Assembly (NCBI GenBank): GCA_001566965.1
Contig: LSNW01000032.1
Location: 310,001 to 374,000, forward strand
Length of the DNA stretch: 64,000 nucleotides
Reading direction: 5' to 3'
Source: Methylothermaceae bacteria B42
GTDB lineage: Bacteria > Pseudomonadota > Gammaproteobacteria > Methylococcales > Methylothermaceae
The position numbers were made by a program, and so were the translations under genes. Of this stretch, positions 35,968 to 49,323 are shown one piece after another; within the stretch, counting starts at the first letter, position 1; the number at the start of each line of letters is the position of its first letter. The notes beneath the pieces were generated by a model. The model had not been told where the DNA came from. It saw nothing but the letters and a program-made list of their open reading frames with translations, and searched no databases.

Positions 35968-36894
35968 GTGACCACTTTGTTATATTCCCATCCTGACTGC
36001 CTGAAACACGACACGGGCCCCGGCCATCCTGAACGCAGTGCCAGGCTGGAAGCGATTTTAAAAGCCCTGGAGAAACCGCAATTTAAGGCACTGACCCGTT
36101 TGCAGGCGCCAGAAGCCACCATGGATCAATTATCTCTCATCCACCCCGAACTTTATATCGACGCAATTTTTAAGGCCATACCCAAATCCGGCTATCACTA
36201 TTTGGATCCGGATACGGTTGTCTCGCCGGGCTCCGGTGTTGCCGCCTTACGGGCTGCAGGCGCGGTTTGCGCTGCAGTGGATCAAGTGATGGCAGGCAAA
36301 GCCAATAACGCCTTTTGCGCCATCAGGCCGCCGGGGCATCACGCGAAACCGAGTCGGGCCATGGGCTTTTGTCTTTTTAATAATGTCGCAATCGCTGCAA
36401 GTCATGCCATAACTCGATGGCGCATTGATCGAGTTGCTATTGTCGATTTCGATGTTCATCATGGCAATGGGACCCAGGCGGCATTCGAAAAAAAACCCAA
36501 GGTGCTTTATGCTTCCACCCACCAATTCCCGTTTTATCCGGGCACCGGCAGCGCGGAAGAAACCGGCGTGGGCAATTTGGTCAACGTCCCCTTGCCGGCA
36601 GGCACCGATGGTTCCAGGTTCCGGCAGGCGGTTTCAGATCGGATTCTTCCCGCCATCCGTCACTTCAAGCCCCAATTATTGCTGGTTTCCGCAGGTTTTG
36701 ATGGCCACAAACAGGATCCGTTAGCCTCGTGGTTGCTCGAAGAAGAAGATTATGTTTGGATTACCCGGCAATTACTGGATTTTGACCTTCCCTTGGTTTC
36801 CAGCCTGGAAGGGGGATATCACCTGGAAGCGCTGGCGGCCAGTGTCGCCAGCCATGTTCAAGCGTTGCTTCAAGCCCGGCCGATGCCAAAATAA
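35968..36894 (+). CDS. Histone-deacetylase-family amidohydrolase
   Basis: This 308-aa arginase-deacetylase fold protein has the class II HDAC-like residues: [19 protein letters not shown] (zinc ligands), SAGFDGH and SLEGGY. Bacterial members deacylate polyamines or small amides and possibly proteins; the substrate here is unknown. Its 3' end overlaps the 3' end of ugd by 25 bp in convergent orientation. Confidence 0.92.
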   Translation: MTTLLYSHPDCLKHDTGPGHPERSARLEAILKALEKPQFKALTRLQAPEATMDQLSLIHPELYIDAIFKAIPKSGYHYLDPDTVVSPGSGVAALRAAGAVCAAVDQVMAGKANNAFCAIRPPGHHAKPSRAMGFCLFNNVAIAASHAITRWRIDRVAIVDFDVHHGNGTQAAFEKKPKVLYASTHQFPFYPGTGSAEETGVGNLVNVPLPAGTDGSRFRQAVSDRILPAIRHFKPQLLLVSAGFDGHKQDPLASWLLEEEDYVWITRQLLDFDLPLVSSLEGGYHLEALAASVASHVQALLQARPMPK

Positions 36895-38192
36895 TCAAAG
36901 CCCTGATTCTTGACGAATGCCGGATCGTAGAGGTTTCTGCCATCGAAAATGACCGGCGTCTTCAAGGCCGCTTTCATTACCTGAAAATCCGGGCTTCGAA
37001 ATACATTCCATTCGGTCACTAAGGCCAAACCATCAGCCCCTTCCAGGGCCGCCATCGGCGAATCTGTCAGCTGTAAATCCTCCCGCTCCCCATAAATCCG
37101 CCGGGCTTCATCCATGGCGACCGGATCGTGGGCCTGAACCTTGGCGCCGGCTTCCCAAAGCGCTTCCATCAAAACCCGGCTGGGTGCTTCGCGCATATCG
37201 TCGGTGTTGGGCTTGAAAGCCAGCCCCCAAATGGCAAGGGTTTTGCCATTTAGATCCCCTTTGAAATGGCTTTTTATCTTCTCAAACAAACGGCGTTTTT
37301 GCCGTTCATTCACCGCTTCCACCGCTTGTAATAACTCCGCCTGGTAATCCACTTCCCGGGCGCTGCGTTCCAGGGCTTTGACATCCTTGGGAAAACACGA
37401 ACCGCCATAGCCGCAACCGGGATAAATAAAGTGATAGCCGATGCGGGGATCAGAGCCGATCCCGACCCGTACTTGTTCAATATCGGCATCCAGTTTTTCC
37501 GCCAGATTGGCCAGCTCGTTCATAAAGCTGATTTTAGTGGCCAACATGGCATTAGCGGCGTATTTGGTCAGTTCGGCGGAACGGATATCCATGGCAATCA
37601 AACGGTCGTGATTTCGGTTGAAAGGAGCGTAAAGCGCCTTTAACAGTTCCGCAGTGCGGGGATTATCAGTACCGACGATGATGCGGTCCGGTTTCATAAA
37701 GTCGTCAATTGCCGCCCCTTCCTTGAGAAATTCCGGATTGGAAACCACGTCGAATTCCACTTGTTTGCCCTGTTCGGTCAAAATCCGGCCAAGTTCGGCC
37801 CTTACTTTATCCGCAGTGCCCACCGGCACGGTGGACTTGTTCACAACAATTTTGTAATCCTGCATATTTTCGGCAATGGTCCGGGCCACCGCCAGAACAT
37901 ATTGCAGATCGGCGCTGCCATCTTCATCGGGCGGCGTTCCCACCGCGATGAATTGGAACAATCCGTGGGACACGCCTTCCTCGGAATCGGTGGTAAAGCG
38001 CAGTCTTCCCGCTTCCCGGTTGCGGGCAATGATCTGATCCAGTCCCGGCTCATGGATAGGCACTTCACCGTTGTTCAAACGCTGAATCTTGTCGGCGTCA
38101 ATATCCACACATACCACTTCGTTGCCGACCTCGGCAAGACAAGCGCCGGTTACCAGACCGACATAGCCGGATCCATAGATAGTCACTTTCAT
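36870..38192 (-). CDS. ugd: UDP-glucose 6-dehydrogenase
   Basis: The 440-aa enzyme oxidises UDP-glucose to UDP-glucuronate. It shows the NAD-binding [18 protein letters not shown] at the N-terminus and the active-site Cys in [18 protein letters not shown]-glucuronate feeds acidic exopolysaccharides and lipid modification. It lies 24 bp downstream of metZ and could be co-transcribed, though the functions are unrelated. Confidence 0.95.
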   Translation of the reverse strand: MKVTIYGSGYVGLVTGACLAEVGNEVVCVDIDADKIQRLNNGEVPIHEPGLDQIIARNREAGRLRFTTDSEEGVSHGLFQFIAVGTPPDEDGSADLQYVLAVARTIAENMQDYKIVVNKSTVPVGTADKVRAELGRILTEQGKQVEFDVVSNPEFLKEGAAIDDFMKPDRIIVGTDNPRTAELLKALYAPFNRNHDRLIAMDIRSAELTKYAANAMLATKISFMNELANLAEKLDADIEQVRVGIGSDPRIGYHFIYPGCGYGGSCFPKDVKALERSAREVDYQAELLQAVEAVNERQKRRLFEKIKSHFKGDLNGKTLAIWGLAFKPNTDDMREAPSRVLMEALWEAGAKVQAHDPVAMDEARRIYGEREDLQLTDSPMAALEGADGLALVTEWNVFRSPDFQVMKAALKTPVIFDGRNLYDPAFVKNQGFDYFGIGRA

Positions 38193-38215
38193 TCCGGTTC
38201 TCCCTTCAAATCAGT

Positions 38216-39406
38216 TTAAGCATTCAGACCACGCTCAAGATCGGCGGTGATATCATCCAGATCTTCGAGCCCCACGGAAATACGCACGAGATTATCTTTA
38301 ATCCCCGCTTTCTCCCGCTCTTCAGGGGATAATCGCCCATGGGTGGTGGTCGCTGGATGGGTAATGGTGGTTTTTACGTCCCCCAGATTGGCGGTAATAG
38401 ATAAAATTTCAGTCTGATCTATCAACTTCCAGGCTGCATTCTGGCCACCCTGTACTTCAAAACTGATGATGCCGCCCGCGCCGGATTGTTGGCTTTGCGC
38501 CAATTTGTATTGAGGATGAGAAGGCAGCCCTGGATAGAATACCCGTTCAATTTTTGGGTGATCGTTCAACCACTGGGCCAAGCCCAACGCATTCTCGCAG
38601 TGGGCCCTCATGCGCAGCTTCAGGGTTTCCAGGCCAGTCAAAAACACCCAAGCGTTGAACGGGCTCATGGCCGCGCCGCCAGTGCGGAGAAAAGGATAGA
38701 TTTCCTTATCCAGCAATTCCCTCGGCCCCACAATGGCGCCACCGACACAGCGTCCCTGACCATCCAGGTACTTGGTAGCGGAGTGCACCACAATATCGGC
38801 CCCCAGCGCCAGTGGTTTCTGTAGCGCCGGCGTACAAAACACATTATCGACTACCAGCAAACAGCCATGGGTATGCGCTAAATCCGCCAGGGCTTTGATA
38901 TCGGCAATCTCGGTCAGCGGGTTGGATGGGGTTTCCAAAAACAGGAACCGGGTATCGGGGCGAATGGCCGATTCCCAGGCATTGAGGTCGGTCAAATCGA
39001 CAAACGTGGTCTCCACGCCGAATTTAGCCATGAAATTCTGAAACAACAACACCGTATTGCCAAAAACGGCCCGAGAACACACCACGTGGTTGCTCGCTTT
39101 CAACAATCCCATGCACAAGGTCATAATCGCCGCCATGCCGGAAGCAACACCAATGCAACGTTCGCCGCCTTCCAGGGCGGCCAAGCGTTCTTCAAAGGTC
39201 CTTACCGTGGGATTGGTGAAACGCGAGTAGATATTGCCGGGTTCGTCTCCCGAGAAACGGGCCTGGGCCTGGCGGGCGCTGTCGAAGACATAGCTTGAGG
39301 TAACGAAAATGGGATCGGAGTGTTCATTTTCCGGGGTGCGATGTTGGCCCGCCCGTACACTTTGGGTTTCGAGTCCGTATTTTTTCCAATCGATGTTCTG
39401 AGTCAC
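38216..39406 (-). CDS. metZ: O-succinylhomoserine sulfhydrylase MetZ
   Basis: This PLP enzyme of methionine synthesis is 396 aa from a GTG start at 39406. GTG is preferred because AAGGAA lies just upstream, the product then starts at the conserved region (IDWKKYGLETQSVRAG), and the length fits the family. A longer in-frame version would begin inside purF. The PLP-binding Lys lies in HSATKYLDGQGR. Downstream of cvpA-purF this is the usual Pseudomonas-like order. The start is 11 bp after the purF stop. Confidence 0.93.
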   Translation of the reverse strand: MTQNIDWKKYGLETQSVRAGQHRTPENEHSDPIFVTSSYVFDSARQAQARFSGDEPGNIYSRFTNPTVRTFEERLAALEGGERCIGVASGMAAIMTLCMGLLKASNHVVCSRAVFGNTVLLFQNFMAKFGVETTFVDLTDLNAWESAIRPDTRFLFLETPSNPLTEIADIKALADLAHTHGCLLVVDNVFCTPALQKPLALGADIVVHSATKYLDGQGRCVGGAIVGPRELLDKEIYPFLRTGGAAMSPFNAWVFLTGLETLKLRMRAHCENALGLAQWLNDHPKIERVFYPGLPSHPQYKLAQSQQSGAGGIISFEVQGGQNAAWKLIDQTEILSITANLGDVKTTITHPATTTHGRLSPEEREKAGIKDNLVRISVGLEDLDDITADLERGLNA

Positions 39407-39417
39407 GGGTGGCTTCC

Positions 39418-40926
39418 TTATACTGAATTGTGCAAATCGATGATTGTGGTTTGTGAATTGTGGTTTTGTTGCGCCTCGTCCGAGCGGCATCGACTCAAAT
39501 GCTGCAAATATTGCGGGCTGATGTCGCCGGTGATGTATTGGCCGCTAAAACACGAAGTCTCAAAGTGTTGAATTGCTGGATTTCCTTGCTTTACCGCCGC
39601 GATCAAATCTTCCAGGTCTTGATAGATCAACCAGTCGGCGCCCAGCAGGGATTGGATTTCCTCTTCCGTCCGGTCATGGGCGATTAATTCATGGGCGGCC
39701 GGCATATCGATGCCATAAACATAAGGATAACGAACCGGCGGCGAGGCGGAGGCGAAATATACCTTTTTGGCGCCAGCTTCGCGTGCCATGTGAATAATTT
39801 GTTTGGAGGTAGTGCCCCGGACAATGGAATCATCCACCAATAAAACATTCTTACCCTTGAATTCCAGATCAATGGGATTTAGTTTCCTGCGCACCGATTT
39901 TTGCCGCTGTTGTTGCCCTGGCATAATGAAGGTCCGGCCAATATAGCGGTTTTTGATAAAACCTTCCCGGTAAAGCACGCCAAGCTGGTTCGCCAGTTCC
40001 AAGGCAGTGGTGCGGCTGGTATCGGGAATTGGGATAACCACGTCGATATCGTGATCCGGACGCAGCCGCAGGATTTTTTGCGCCAGTTTTTCCCCCATGC
40101 GCAGGCGGGATTTATACACGGAAATATCATCGATGATGGAATCGGGCCGAGCGAAATAAACGAATTCGAAGATACACGGCGCGTGTACGTCATTGTTGGC
40201 GCATAAACGGCTGTGAAAGGTGCCGTCCTTCTCGATGAATACCGCCTCGCCGGGCTGAATATCCCGCATCAATTCAAAACCCAAGACATCTAACGCCACG
40301 CTTTCGGAGGCAATCATGTACTCCGGGCCGTTACCCGTGTCACGGCGGCCAATCACCGCCGGCCTGATACCATAAGGATCTCGAAAACCCAGCACACCAA
40401 AACCCGTAATCATGGCCACCACCGCATAAGCGCCCCGGCAGCGGCGATGCACGGCGGTGACGGCATCGAACACATCGCTTACGTCCAAACGCAGTTTACC
40501 GAGACTTTGCAGTTCGTGGGCGAAGATATTCAAGAGCACTTCCGAGTCGGAATCGGTATTGATATGGCGTTGATCCTGCAAAAACAATTCTTGTTTCAGA
40601 ATTTCCGAATTAGTCAAATTACCATTGTGCCCCAGGGTGATACCGTAAGGGGAATTGACGTAGAAAGGTTGAGCTTCCGCCGAGCTGGTACAGCCCGCGG
40701 TAGGATAACGGACATGCCCGATTCCCATGGTACCGGGCAAGTTGAGCATGTGTTCGGTATGAAAAACATCCCGCACCAGCCCCCGATCCTTACGCAGATA
40801 GAAACGGCCGCCCTCGTAGGTAACGATGCCAGCGGCATCTTGTCCCCGGTGCTGGAGGACTGTGAGCGCTTCGTATAAGTCTTGATTGACTGGGGAATGG
40901 GAAACGATGCCTGCTATGCCACACAT
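39418..40926 (-). CDS. purF: Amidophosphoribosyltransferase PurF
   Basis: This is the first enzyme of purine synthesis, 502 aa. Met is followed by the catalytic Cys (MCGIAGIV), exposed after Met removal. The PRPP-binding motif is [17 protein letters not shown]. It lies 29 bp after cvpA in a cvpA-purF-metZ unit. Confidence 0.96.
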   Translation of the reverse strand: MCGIAGIVSHSPVNQDLYEALTVLQHRGQDAAGIVTYEGGRFYLRKDRGLVRDVFHTEHMLNLPGTMGIGHVRYPTAGCTSSAEAQPFYVNSPYGITLGHNGNLTNSEILKQELFLQDQRHINTDSDSEVLLNIFAHELQSLGKLRLDVSDVFDAVTAVHRRCRGAYAVVAMITGFGVLGFRDPYGIRPAVIGRRDTGNGPEYMIASESVALDVLGFELMRDIQPGEAVFIEKDGTFHSRLCANNDVHAPCIFEFVYFARPDSIIDDISVYKSRLRMGEKLAQKILRLRPDHDIDVVIPIPDTSRTTALELANQLGVLYREGFIKNRYIGRTFIMPGQQQRQKSVRRKLNPIDLEFKGKNVLLVDDSIVRGTTSKQIIHMAREAGAKKVYFASASPPVRYPYVYGIDMPAAHELIAHDRTEEEIQSLLGADWLIYQDLEDLIAAVKQGNPAIQHFETSCFSGQYITGDISPQYLQHLSRCRSDEAQQNHNSQTTIIDLHNSV

Positions 40927-40955
40927 ATTTCAGACCCGAAGTAGTAGATGAATAA

Positions 40956-41447
40956 TCACGGTTGATGCACCAATTTTAGGTAATCATCGGAGTTGAGGCG
41001 GGCTAAAACCACCGCCCAATCCTCCAGCCAAGGCAAAAACATGGACTCATGCCACCAAGGCTCTGAAACCAATTGAGATGAGCGGGCAAATAGTACCATC
41101 AGGACTATCAGTAACACTCCTCTCGCAAAACCAAACAACAAGCCGCCCAAACGATTAAATGCTCGAAACAGGCCGTGATTAATTAAGGTGCCGAGCAAAT
41201 ACCCAGCAATTTTACCAACCGCCAGTGTCGTCAGGAACAAGAGGATAAAAGCCAATCCAAGACGGAGAGATGGATCCTCGATCCAAGACTGTAACTGAAT
41301 GGCCAAGGCAGAATCATAACGCAATCCAATCCACACCGCCGAAGCCCAGGTAAGCAGCGAAAAAGTCTCGCGGACAAAGCCCCGCAGCAGACCGATCAAG
41401 GCTGAAATGGCGATAAAGCCCAGGATGGCATGGTCAATCCAGATCAA
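40956..41447 (-). CDS. cvpA: CvpA family inner-membrane protein
   Basis: The 163-aa protein has four hydrophobic helices and the CvpA features IDHAILGFIAISALIGLLRGFVRE and FNRLGGLLFGFARG. CvpA is needed for colicin V production in E. coli and affects envelope homeostasis. Its position before purF is conserved. Confidence 0.92.
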   Translation of the reverse strand: MIWIDHAILGFIAISALIGLLRGFVRETFSLLTWASAVWIGLRYDSALAIQLQSWIEDPSLRLGLAFILLFLTTLAVGKIAGYLLGTLINHGLFRAFNRLGGLLFGFARGVLLIVLMVLFARSSQLVSEPWWHESMFLPWLEDWAVVLARLNSDDYLKLVHQP

Positions 41448-41525
41448 TGGTTAATGCTCAATGATTAGAGAAAGGAGATTGTATCAAAGCTATAACCCGA
41501 ATATTGCACCAGAAACCGGCATGCC

Positions 41526-42836
41526 TTATTTTTGCTGGCGGGCCGCGTCCAAAGCTTTAAGATGGGCGAGCTTTTCCTTGATTTTTATTTCCAGCCCCCG
41601 GTCCACGGGATGATAATACTGCCGGCCATCCATTTCCTCCGGGAAATAATTTTCGCCGGCGGCATAGGCTTCAGGTTCGTCATGGGCATAGCGGTAACGC
41701 TTGCCATAGCCCAGTTCTTTCATCAAACGGGTTGGGGCATTGCGCAAATGCACGGGGACTTCCAAACTGCCGGTAGAAGCCGCATCTTTTTGTGCCGCTT
41801 GATAGGCCCGGTAAACGGCGTTGCTCTTGGGTGCGCAGGCAAGATACACGGCTGCTTGCGCCAAGGACAACTCCCCTTCCGGGCTGCCCAACCGCTCTTG
41901 CGCTTCCCAGGCATTCAGGGCCAATTGCAGTCCCCGGGGATCGGCGTTGCCAATATCTTCGCTGGCGATCCGCACTAGACGCCGGGCAATATAGAAAGGA
42001 TCGCAACCGCCATCCAGCATCCGGCACAGCCAATACAACGAGGCGTCAGGATCACTGCCACGAATCGATTTATGCAGCGCTGAAATTTGGTCATAAAACG
42101 CATCCCCGCCTTTATCAAAACGCCTGACGCTGCCGCCGGCGAGCACATCTTTGGCGAGAGATTCGGTGATAATGGCCCGGCCCTGGTCATCCAGGGCCAG
42201 ATCCACGGCAATTTCCAGCAAATTCAATAATCTCCGGGCATCTCCATCGGCGGCTTGCACAAACCATTGCTCAATTTCCGGGGAGATTTCCACTTGCAAA
42301 CTACCCAAGCCCCTTGGATCACGGAGTGCCCGCTGGAAAACCTGATGGAGATCTTCGCAGGTCAACGTTTTCAGTACATAAACCCGCGCCCGGGACAGCA
42401 AGGCATTATTCAAAGCGAAAGAAGGGTTTTCCGTGGTGGCGCCGATGAAAAAAATCGTGCCATCCTCAATGTGGGGCAAAAAAGCGTCTTGTTGGGCTTT
42501 GTTGAAGCGATGGACCTCATCCACAAAGAGAATAGTGGCTTTCCCCTGCTGTAGAAAAATCTTGGCTTTTTTGATGGATTCTCGAATTTTTTTGATATTG
42601 GATAAAACAGCAGATAACGGTATAAATTTTGCGTTAGCGACTTCTGCAATCATGCGGGCCAACGTCGTTTTTCCTGTACCTGGCGGCCCCCATAACACCA
42701 TGGAATGGAGACGCCCGGAATGAATCGCTTCATACAAGGGTTTCCCAGGTGCGAGTAAATGCCTTTGACCGGCAAAGTCATCCAATGACGTTGGGCGCAT
42801 CCGGTCGGCGAGAGGACGGGAGAAGTCGATATCCAT
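41526..42836 (-). CDS. rarA: Replication-associated recombination protein RarA (MgsA)
   Basis: This AAA+ ATPase acts at stalled forks. The 436-aa protein has Walker [10 protein letters not shown] (from residue 50), Walker [10 protein letters not shown], sensor GATTENPSF and a C-terminal tetramerisation region ([17 protein letters not shown]-like: [13 protein letters not shown]). It shares one base with the end of lolA, so ftsK-lolA-rarA form one operon, the common gammaproteobacterial order. Confidence 0.95.
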   Translation of the reverse strand: MDIDFSRPLADRMRPTSLDDFAGQRHLLAPGKPLYEAIHSGRLHSMVLWGPPGTGKTTLARMIAEVANAKFIPLSAVLSNIKKIRESIKKAKIFLQQGKATILFVDEVHRFNKAQQDAFLPHIEDGTIFFIGATTENPSFALNNALLSRARVYVLKTLTCEDLHQVFQRALRDPRGLGSLQVEISPEIEQWFVQAADGDARRLLNLLEIAVDLALDDQGRAIITESLAKDVLAGGSVRRFDKGGDAFYDQISALHKSIRGSDPDASLYWLCRMLDGGCDPFYIARRLVRIASEDIGNADPRGLQLALNAWEAQERLGSPEGELSLAQAAVYLACAPKSNAVYRAYQAAQKDAASTGSLEVPVHLRNAPTRLMKELGYGKRYRYAHDEPEAYAAGENYFPEEMDGRQYYHPVDRGLEIKIKEKLAHLKALDAARQQK

Positions 42837-43456
42837 CAGCCCTCAAATACATCCACCCCGGTGGGCGGGGTGAAGTTAAAAATCCCTTTGGGCATCAAAT
42901 GATTTTTCTTTAGATTTTTGAACTGAATCCGGGTCAATTGGCCGAAGTTGTCCGCCATTTCCATCCATTGCAGTTGGCCTTTTTTCATTTCCACCTTCAA
43001 GCTTTTGAAAACGTCCTCCTCGCTTTTAGGCGCCAGCTCGACCCAGCTAATATCACCCTCCCTCCCCTGGGACTTGATGACGAAACGCTCACTCAACTTG
43101 ACTTTACCGCTCAACAATAAGGCAGGCGCCGATCCCAGCGCTTCATCGACAAGCTTGACCGTTACTTGTTCCAGGTCCGGGTCATAAAACCAAACCTTCT
43201 TGCCATCGGAAACAATTTCCTGCTTGAACGGCGTTTCGTAGTTCCAGCGGAATTGTCCCGGCCGCTGTAAATAGAATTTGCCCTGGCTGCGCTGACTCAC
43301 CCGGCCATGCTCGTCAATCACTTCCTGCTCGAACCGGGCGGAAAGGGTTTTGATCGACGCCAAAAATTGTTCCAGCGCTTGTATCGGTTTGACGCTGGCA
43401 CTATTGGCAACGGTTAACCAAAACAAGCAAGCCAATAAAATAAATAAATTTCTCAA
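42836..43456 (-). CDS. lolA: Outer-membrane lipoprotein carrier LolA
   Basis: This periplasmic chaperone moves lipoproteins from LolCDE to LolB. The 206-aa protein has a signal peptide (cleavage near NSA), a LolA fold with [30 protein letters not shown] and a C-terminal [11 protein letters not shown]. It starts 3 bp after ftsK and touches rarA. Confidence 0.94.
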   Translation of the reverse strand: MRNLFILLACLFWLTVANSASVKPIQALEQFLASIKTLSARFEQEVIDEHGRVSQRSQGKFYLQRPGQFRWNYETPFKQEIVSDGKKVWFYDPDLEQVTVKLVDEALGSAPALLLSGKVKLSERFVIKSQGREGDISWVELAPKSEEDVFKSLKVEMKKGQLQWMEMADNFGQLTRIQFKNLKKNHLMPKGIFNFTPPTGVDVFEG

Positions 43457-43458
43457 CT

Positions 43459-45762
43459 TTAATCCTCCACCGGTGGTGGCGCCAGTACGGTTCGGGAACC
43501 ATTCCCTTCCGCCGGGCTGACCACACCCGCCCGTTCCATTTCCTCGACAATCCGAGCCGCCCGATTGTATCCAATTCTGAACTTGCGCTGGACACTGGAA
43601 ACCGATACCCGGCGGGTCTCGGTGACAAATCTGACGGCTTCATCGTAAAGCTCATCTTCCTCGCCGTCCCCCTCTTCAGTCAAAGAGCCACTGCCATCAC
43701 TATCCTCCTTATACCGGGTGATATCCTCGATATACTGAGGACGGCCTGTTTGCTTCAACCAGGCAACGACTTGCAGTACTTCGTGGTCATCCACAAATGC
43801 ACCGTGGGCGCGCTGGGGGAAACCGGTTCCCGGCGGCAGGAACAACATATCCCCACTGCCGAGCAAGGTTTCCGCGCCGCCCTGATCGAGAATGGTGCGC
43901 GAATCAATTTTGGAGGAAACCTGAAAGGCAATCCGGGTAGGCACGTTGGCCTTGATCAAGCCGGTCAACACATCCACCGACGGACGCTGGGTCGCCAAAA
44001 TCAAGTGCAGACCCGCCGCTCTGGCCTTCTGGGCAAGACGGGCAATCAACTCCTCCACTTTCTTGCCAACAATCATCATCATGTCGGCCAGCTCGTCTAT
44101 GACGACGACAATGACGGGCAAAGGTTCCAGGGTGGGCCAACTTCCTCCCTCTTCCATATCGGCGGCATTGAAAAAGGGATCCTTGATGGGCTCGCCGGCA
44201 TCGATGGCCGCCTGGATCTTGCGGTTATAACCGGCCAGGTTCCGAACCTTCAGCATCGACATCAGCCGGTAACGGCGCTCCATCTCCGCCACGCACCAGC
44301 GCAAGGCGCTGGCGGCTTCCTTCATGTCGGTCACCACCGGGCTCAGCAAATGGGGAATCCCCTCATAGACCGACAATTCCAGCATTTTGGGGTCAATCAT
44401 AATCAAGCGGACCTGGTCATGAGTCGCCTTGTAGAGCATGCTCAAAATCATGGCGTTAATGGCTACCGATTTACCGGCGCCGGTGGTGCCCGCTACCAGA
44501 AGATGGGGCATTTTCGCCAGATCCGCCACCACCGGACGGCCGGAGATATCCTTGCCCAGCACCAGGGTGACAGGGGATTTGGCTTGCTGGTATTCACGAC
44601 TGGCCAGCACCTCCCGTAGAAACACCGTCTCCCGCTCCCGGTTGGGGATTTCCAGCCCCACATAGGATTTGCCCGGGATGACCTCGACAATGCGCACACT
44701 GGGCACCGACAAGGATCGCGCCAGATCCTTGGAGAGGTTGCTGATCCGGCTGACTTTCACGCCAGGCGCCGGTTGAATTTCAAAGCGGGTAATGACAGGT
44801 CCCGGATGTACCTCTTTGACTTCCGCCTGAACACCAAAGTCTGAAAGAATCGCCTCCACATGGCGGGACATGGATTCCAAATCTTCCTTGGAATAGCGGT
44901 CCACGTGGCCTTCCCCCGCCACCAGCAAATCCAGCGGCGGCAGGGAATCATGGGCCAAAGGTAGCTGGGTTTGAACCGAGGCCTGCGCCTTTTTGGTGAT
45001 GACCGGTGATTTTTTATTTGCTTCAGGCGTTGAATCTTGCTCTTCCAAATTCAACTTCGGCTCACGTTTTTTGATTTTTTTAGGTTTTGCCGGCACTGAA
45101 ACCGAAGGGGCGGTTGCTTGCACCTCTCGATTCGAGGCCTTTTTCTCCCACAGGGAAGCGAAAAACGCCCCGAGTTTTAAGGTGCATTTACCCGTCACCT
45201 CCATCACCGTCAACCACGAAATCCCGGTAAAAAAAGTCAACCCTGCCAGCAAGATCACCAGCAAGGCAAGCGTAGCGCCGAGCACACCGAATTTGCCCAG
45301 CAACCACTCTCCCAGTTCGCTTCCCAAAATACCGCCGGTAGTTTCCGGCAAATCGGGGGTGGACCTGGGGAAATGAATGTATGCCAGCCCCGTGCCTGCA
45401 ATCACCGTGGCGATGAATCCCATCCATCTGAGCCCCAGCAACCAGCGCGATCTGCTGTTCTCTTTCATGCCGCGCCAGACCAAAAAACCATGCCAGATCA
45501 CCATCACCGGCAACAGAAAGGCCATAACCCCAAATAGGGTGAAGGTCAAATCAGCCAACCACGCGCCAACAGTCCCCCCGGCATTGGCAAGTGGCCGGCC
45601 CGTGCCCGTATGGCGCCAACCGGGATCCTCCAGGTCATAACTCAACAAGGAAAGGAACAGATACACCCCGAGGGCAACAAAAGCCACAAGAATGACTTCA
45701 CGCAAACCGTGGAAGACCCGTTCCACGGCTTCATCGGCAACAAGTTTTTTAGTTTGGGACAA
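43459..45762 (-). CDS. ftsK: DNA translocase FtsK
   Basis: This septal DNA pump, 767 aa, coordinates chromosome segregation and activates XerCD at dif. It has four N-terminal membrane helices, a short acidic/Lys linker (about 200-280), the RecA-like motor with [12 protein letters not shown] (about residue 420) and [12 protein letters not shown], and a C-terminal winged-helix gamma domain ([20 protein letters not shown]) that reads KOPS motifs. The linker is much shorter than in E. coli (1329 aa). A dif-like site lies 26 kb to the left. It is divergent from trxB. Confidence 0.96.
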   Translation of the reverse strand: MSQTKKLVADEAVERVFHGLREVILVAFVALGVYLFLSLLSYDLEDPGWRHTGTGRPLANAGGTVGAWLADLTFTLFGVMAFLLPVMVIWHGFLVWRGMKENSRSRWLLGLRWMGFIATVIAGTGLAYIHFPRSTPDLPETTGGILGSELGEWLLGKFGVLGATLALLVILLAGLTFFTGISWLTVMEVTGKCTLKLGAFFASLWEKKASNREVQATAPSVSVPAKPKKIKKREPKLNLEEQDSTPEANKKSPVITKKAQASVQTQLPLAHDSLPPLDLLVAGEGHVDRYSKEDLESMSRHVEAILSDFGVQAEVKEVHPGPVITRFEIQPAPGVKVSRISNLSKDLARSLSVPSVRIVEVIPGKSYVGLEIPNRERETVFLREVLASREYQQAKSPVTLVLGKDISGRPVVADLAKMPHLLVAGTTGAGKSVAINAMILSMLYKATHDQVRLIMIDPKMLELSVYEGIPHLLSPVVTDMKEAASALRWCVAEMERRYRLMSMLKVRNLAGYNRKIQAAIDAGEPIKDPFFNAADMEEGGSWPTLEPLPVIVVVIDELADMMMIVGKKVEELIARLAQKARAAGLHLILATQRPSVDVLTGLIKANVPTRIAFQVSSKIDSRTILDQGGAETLLGSGDMLFLPPGTGFPQRAHGAFVDDHEVLQVVAWLKQTGRPQYIEDITRYKEDSDGSGSLTEEGDGEEDELYDEAVRFVTETRRVSVSSVQRKFRIGYNRAARIVEEMERAGVVSPAEGNGSRTVLAPPPVED

Positions 45763-45770
45763 GGGAATAA

Positions 45771-48139
<2,369 letters not shown>

Positions 48140-48149
48140 AGTCTTCACA

Positions 48150-48184
48150 AAAAAGCCCGCTTCCAGTAGGAGGCGGGCTTTTTG
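48150..48184. terminator. Bidirectional terminator between TIGR03790 and CAP genes
   Basis: AAAAAGCCCGC (48150-48160) pairs with GCGGGCTTTTT (48173-48183). With A-run before and T-run after the stem, it can serve both converging genes. Confidence 0.9.
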
Positions 48185-48204
48185 TTTCAGAACAAGGAGA
48201 GAGA

Positions 48205-49188
48205 TTATTCCGACCTTCCTTGCCTTCTCATGCCAGCCAAACCAAGGACGGCGCCGCCAAACAAGAACACGGCCGGCGGCAAGGGAACCGCGGCGACATA
48301 ATCAACCTTGACATTGGCACTCTCCAGCACGACGTCGTCTCCCGCCAATTGGCCATTAATGTAGACATCGTAAGTTCCTGAATTTAAAGCCAGTTGCCAG
48401 CCGCCAGTATCCATGGTTGTCGTTGAGCCAACGACATTGCCTGATAGGTCCTTGATAACCACATCCAAACCCGACAGGCCTTCTCCAGGAGTGTAGAAAT
48501 CATCATCCACCACTGAATCGTCATAAGCCACGCCGGTAAGATAAGGACCCTCACTGTTATAGGCAAAATCCTGGGTAGCTATAACCGAGGGCAAAGTGCC
48601 GGAAGAAAAACCGCCCCAGGCGGAATCAAACTGGACGCTGATGCCCACATTTTCAAAATTGTCCTGGAGGAGATTCAGTCGATGACCTCGCCCAGCGATG
48701 CCAGTATCCACGAACAAATCCACCACCAATTGCTTGGTTGTTTCGGTGGAAACACCAGTAAATGTGGAATTTCCCCTGACCGCCAGGTTTTCCCCGGAAC
48801 CCCAAGACCCGGTGAAAGGATAGCCAGCATTATCCATTCTGTCATGGGGTGAAGTCCCGTCAGTGCCAGTATGGCCAAAAAAATCGTTGTCCAGCATATC
48901 CTTGGAATGGCCATGGGCCGACTGAAACAAGCTTGAGTGCCATGCCAGCGGTTGCCTAGAGTTTGTTCCTAATGTCCCTGGGGCTAACCCTTCACTCAGA
49001 TCGCCTGAAAGATAGTCATTCGCCCATCCTTGTGGATTGGCCCGCAGGTCATTGACCAATTCCAGCATGTATTGATCAAATTGAGTAGGTGCTAGAACCG
49101 CACTAAATGCTGGGTTGCATACACTCCAACCCAAAGTGGCGATACCTGCCAAAGCGAATAATCCCTTCCTTTTTATTTCCATGTTCAT
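48205..49188 (-). CDS. CAP-domain (SCP/PR-1) protein with VPLPA-type sorting tail
   Basis: The 327-aa exported protein has a signal peptide and a CAP domain with the expected His and Glu motifs: HSKDMLDNDFFGHTGTDGTSPHDRM, GSGENLAVRG and GRGHRLNLL. A small beta-rich domain (about 220-300) follows. The tail is AVPLPPAVFLFGGAVLGLAGMRRQGRSE, a PEP-CTERM (VPLPA) signal: short Pro motif, hydrophobic helix, Arg cluster. ATG 49188 is chosen because GAGG lies 4 bases before it; TTG 49191 is in frame. A surface or matrix role is likely; CAP substrates in bacteria are unknown. Confidence 0.87.
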   Translation of the reverse strand: MNMEIKRKGLFALAGIATLGWSVCNPAFSAVLAPTQFDQYMLELVNDLRANPQGWANDYLSGDLSEGLAPGTLGTNSRQPLAWHSSLFQSAHGHSKDMLDNDFFGHTGTDGTSPHDRMDNAGYPFTGSWGSGENLAVRGNSTFTGVSTETTKQLVVDLFVDTGIAGRGHRLNLLQDNFENVGISVQFDSAWGGFSSGTLPSVIATQDFAYNSEGPYLTGVAYDDSVVDDDFYTPGEGLSGLDVVIKDLSGNVVGSTTTMDTGGWQLALNSGTYDVYINGQLAGDDVVLESANVKVDYVAAVPLPPAVFLFGGAVLGLAGMRRQGRSE

Positions 49189-49323
49189 CAAACCTCGCTA
49201 TTGAATTTCGTATCTGCAAGAAAGCCTATGCATGCTTTCTCCCTTGTCCAATGGATTTTCCATGAAACGTGGCTTTTTTATCATAAGTTTCAAAGTAATA
49301 GCAACTTATGTTCCTCTATGTAC

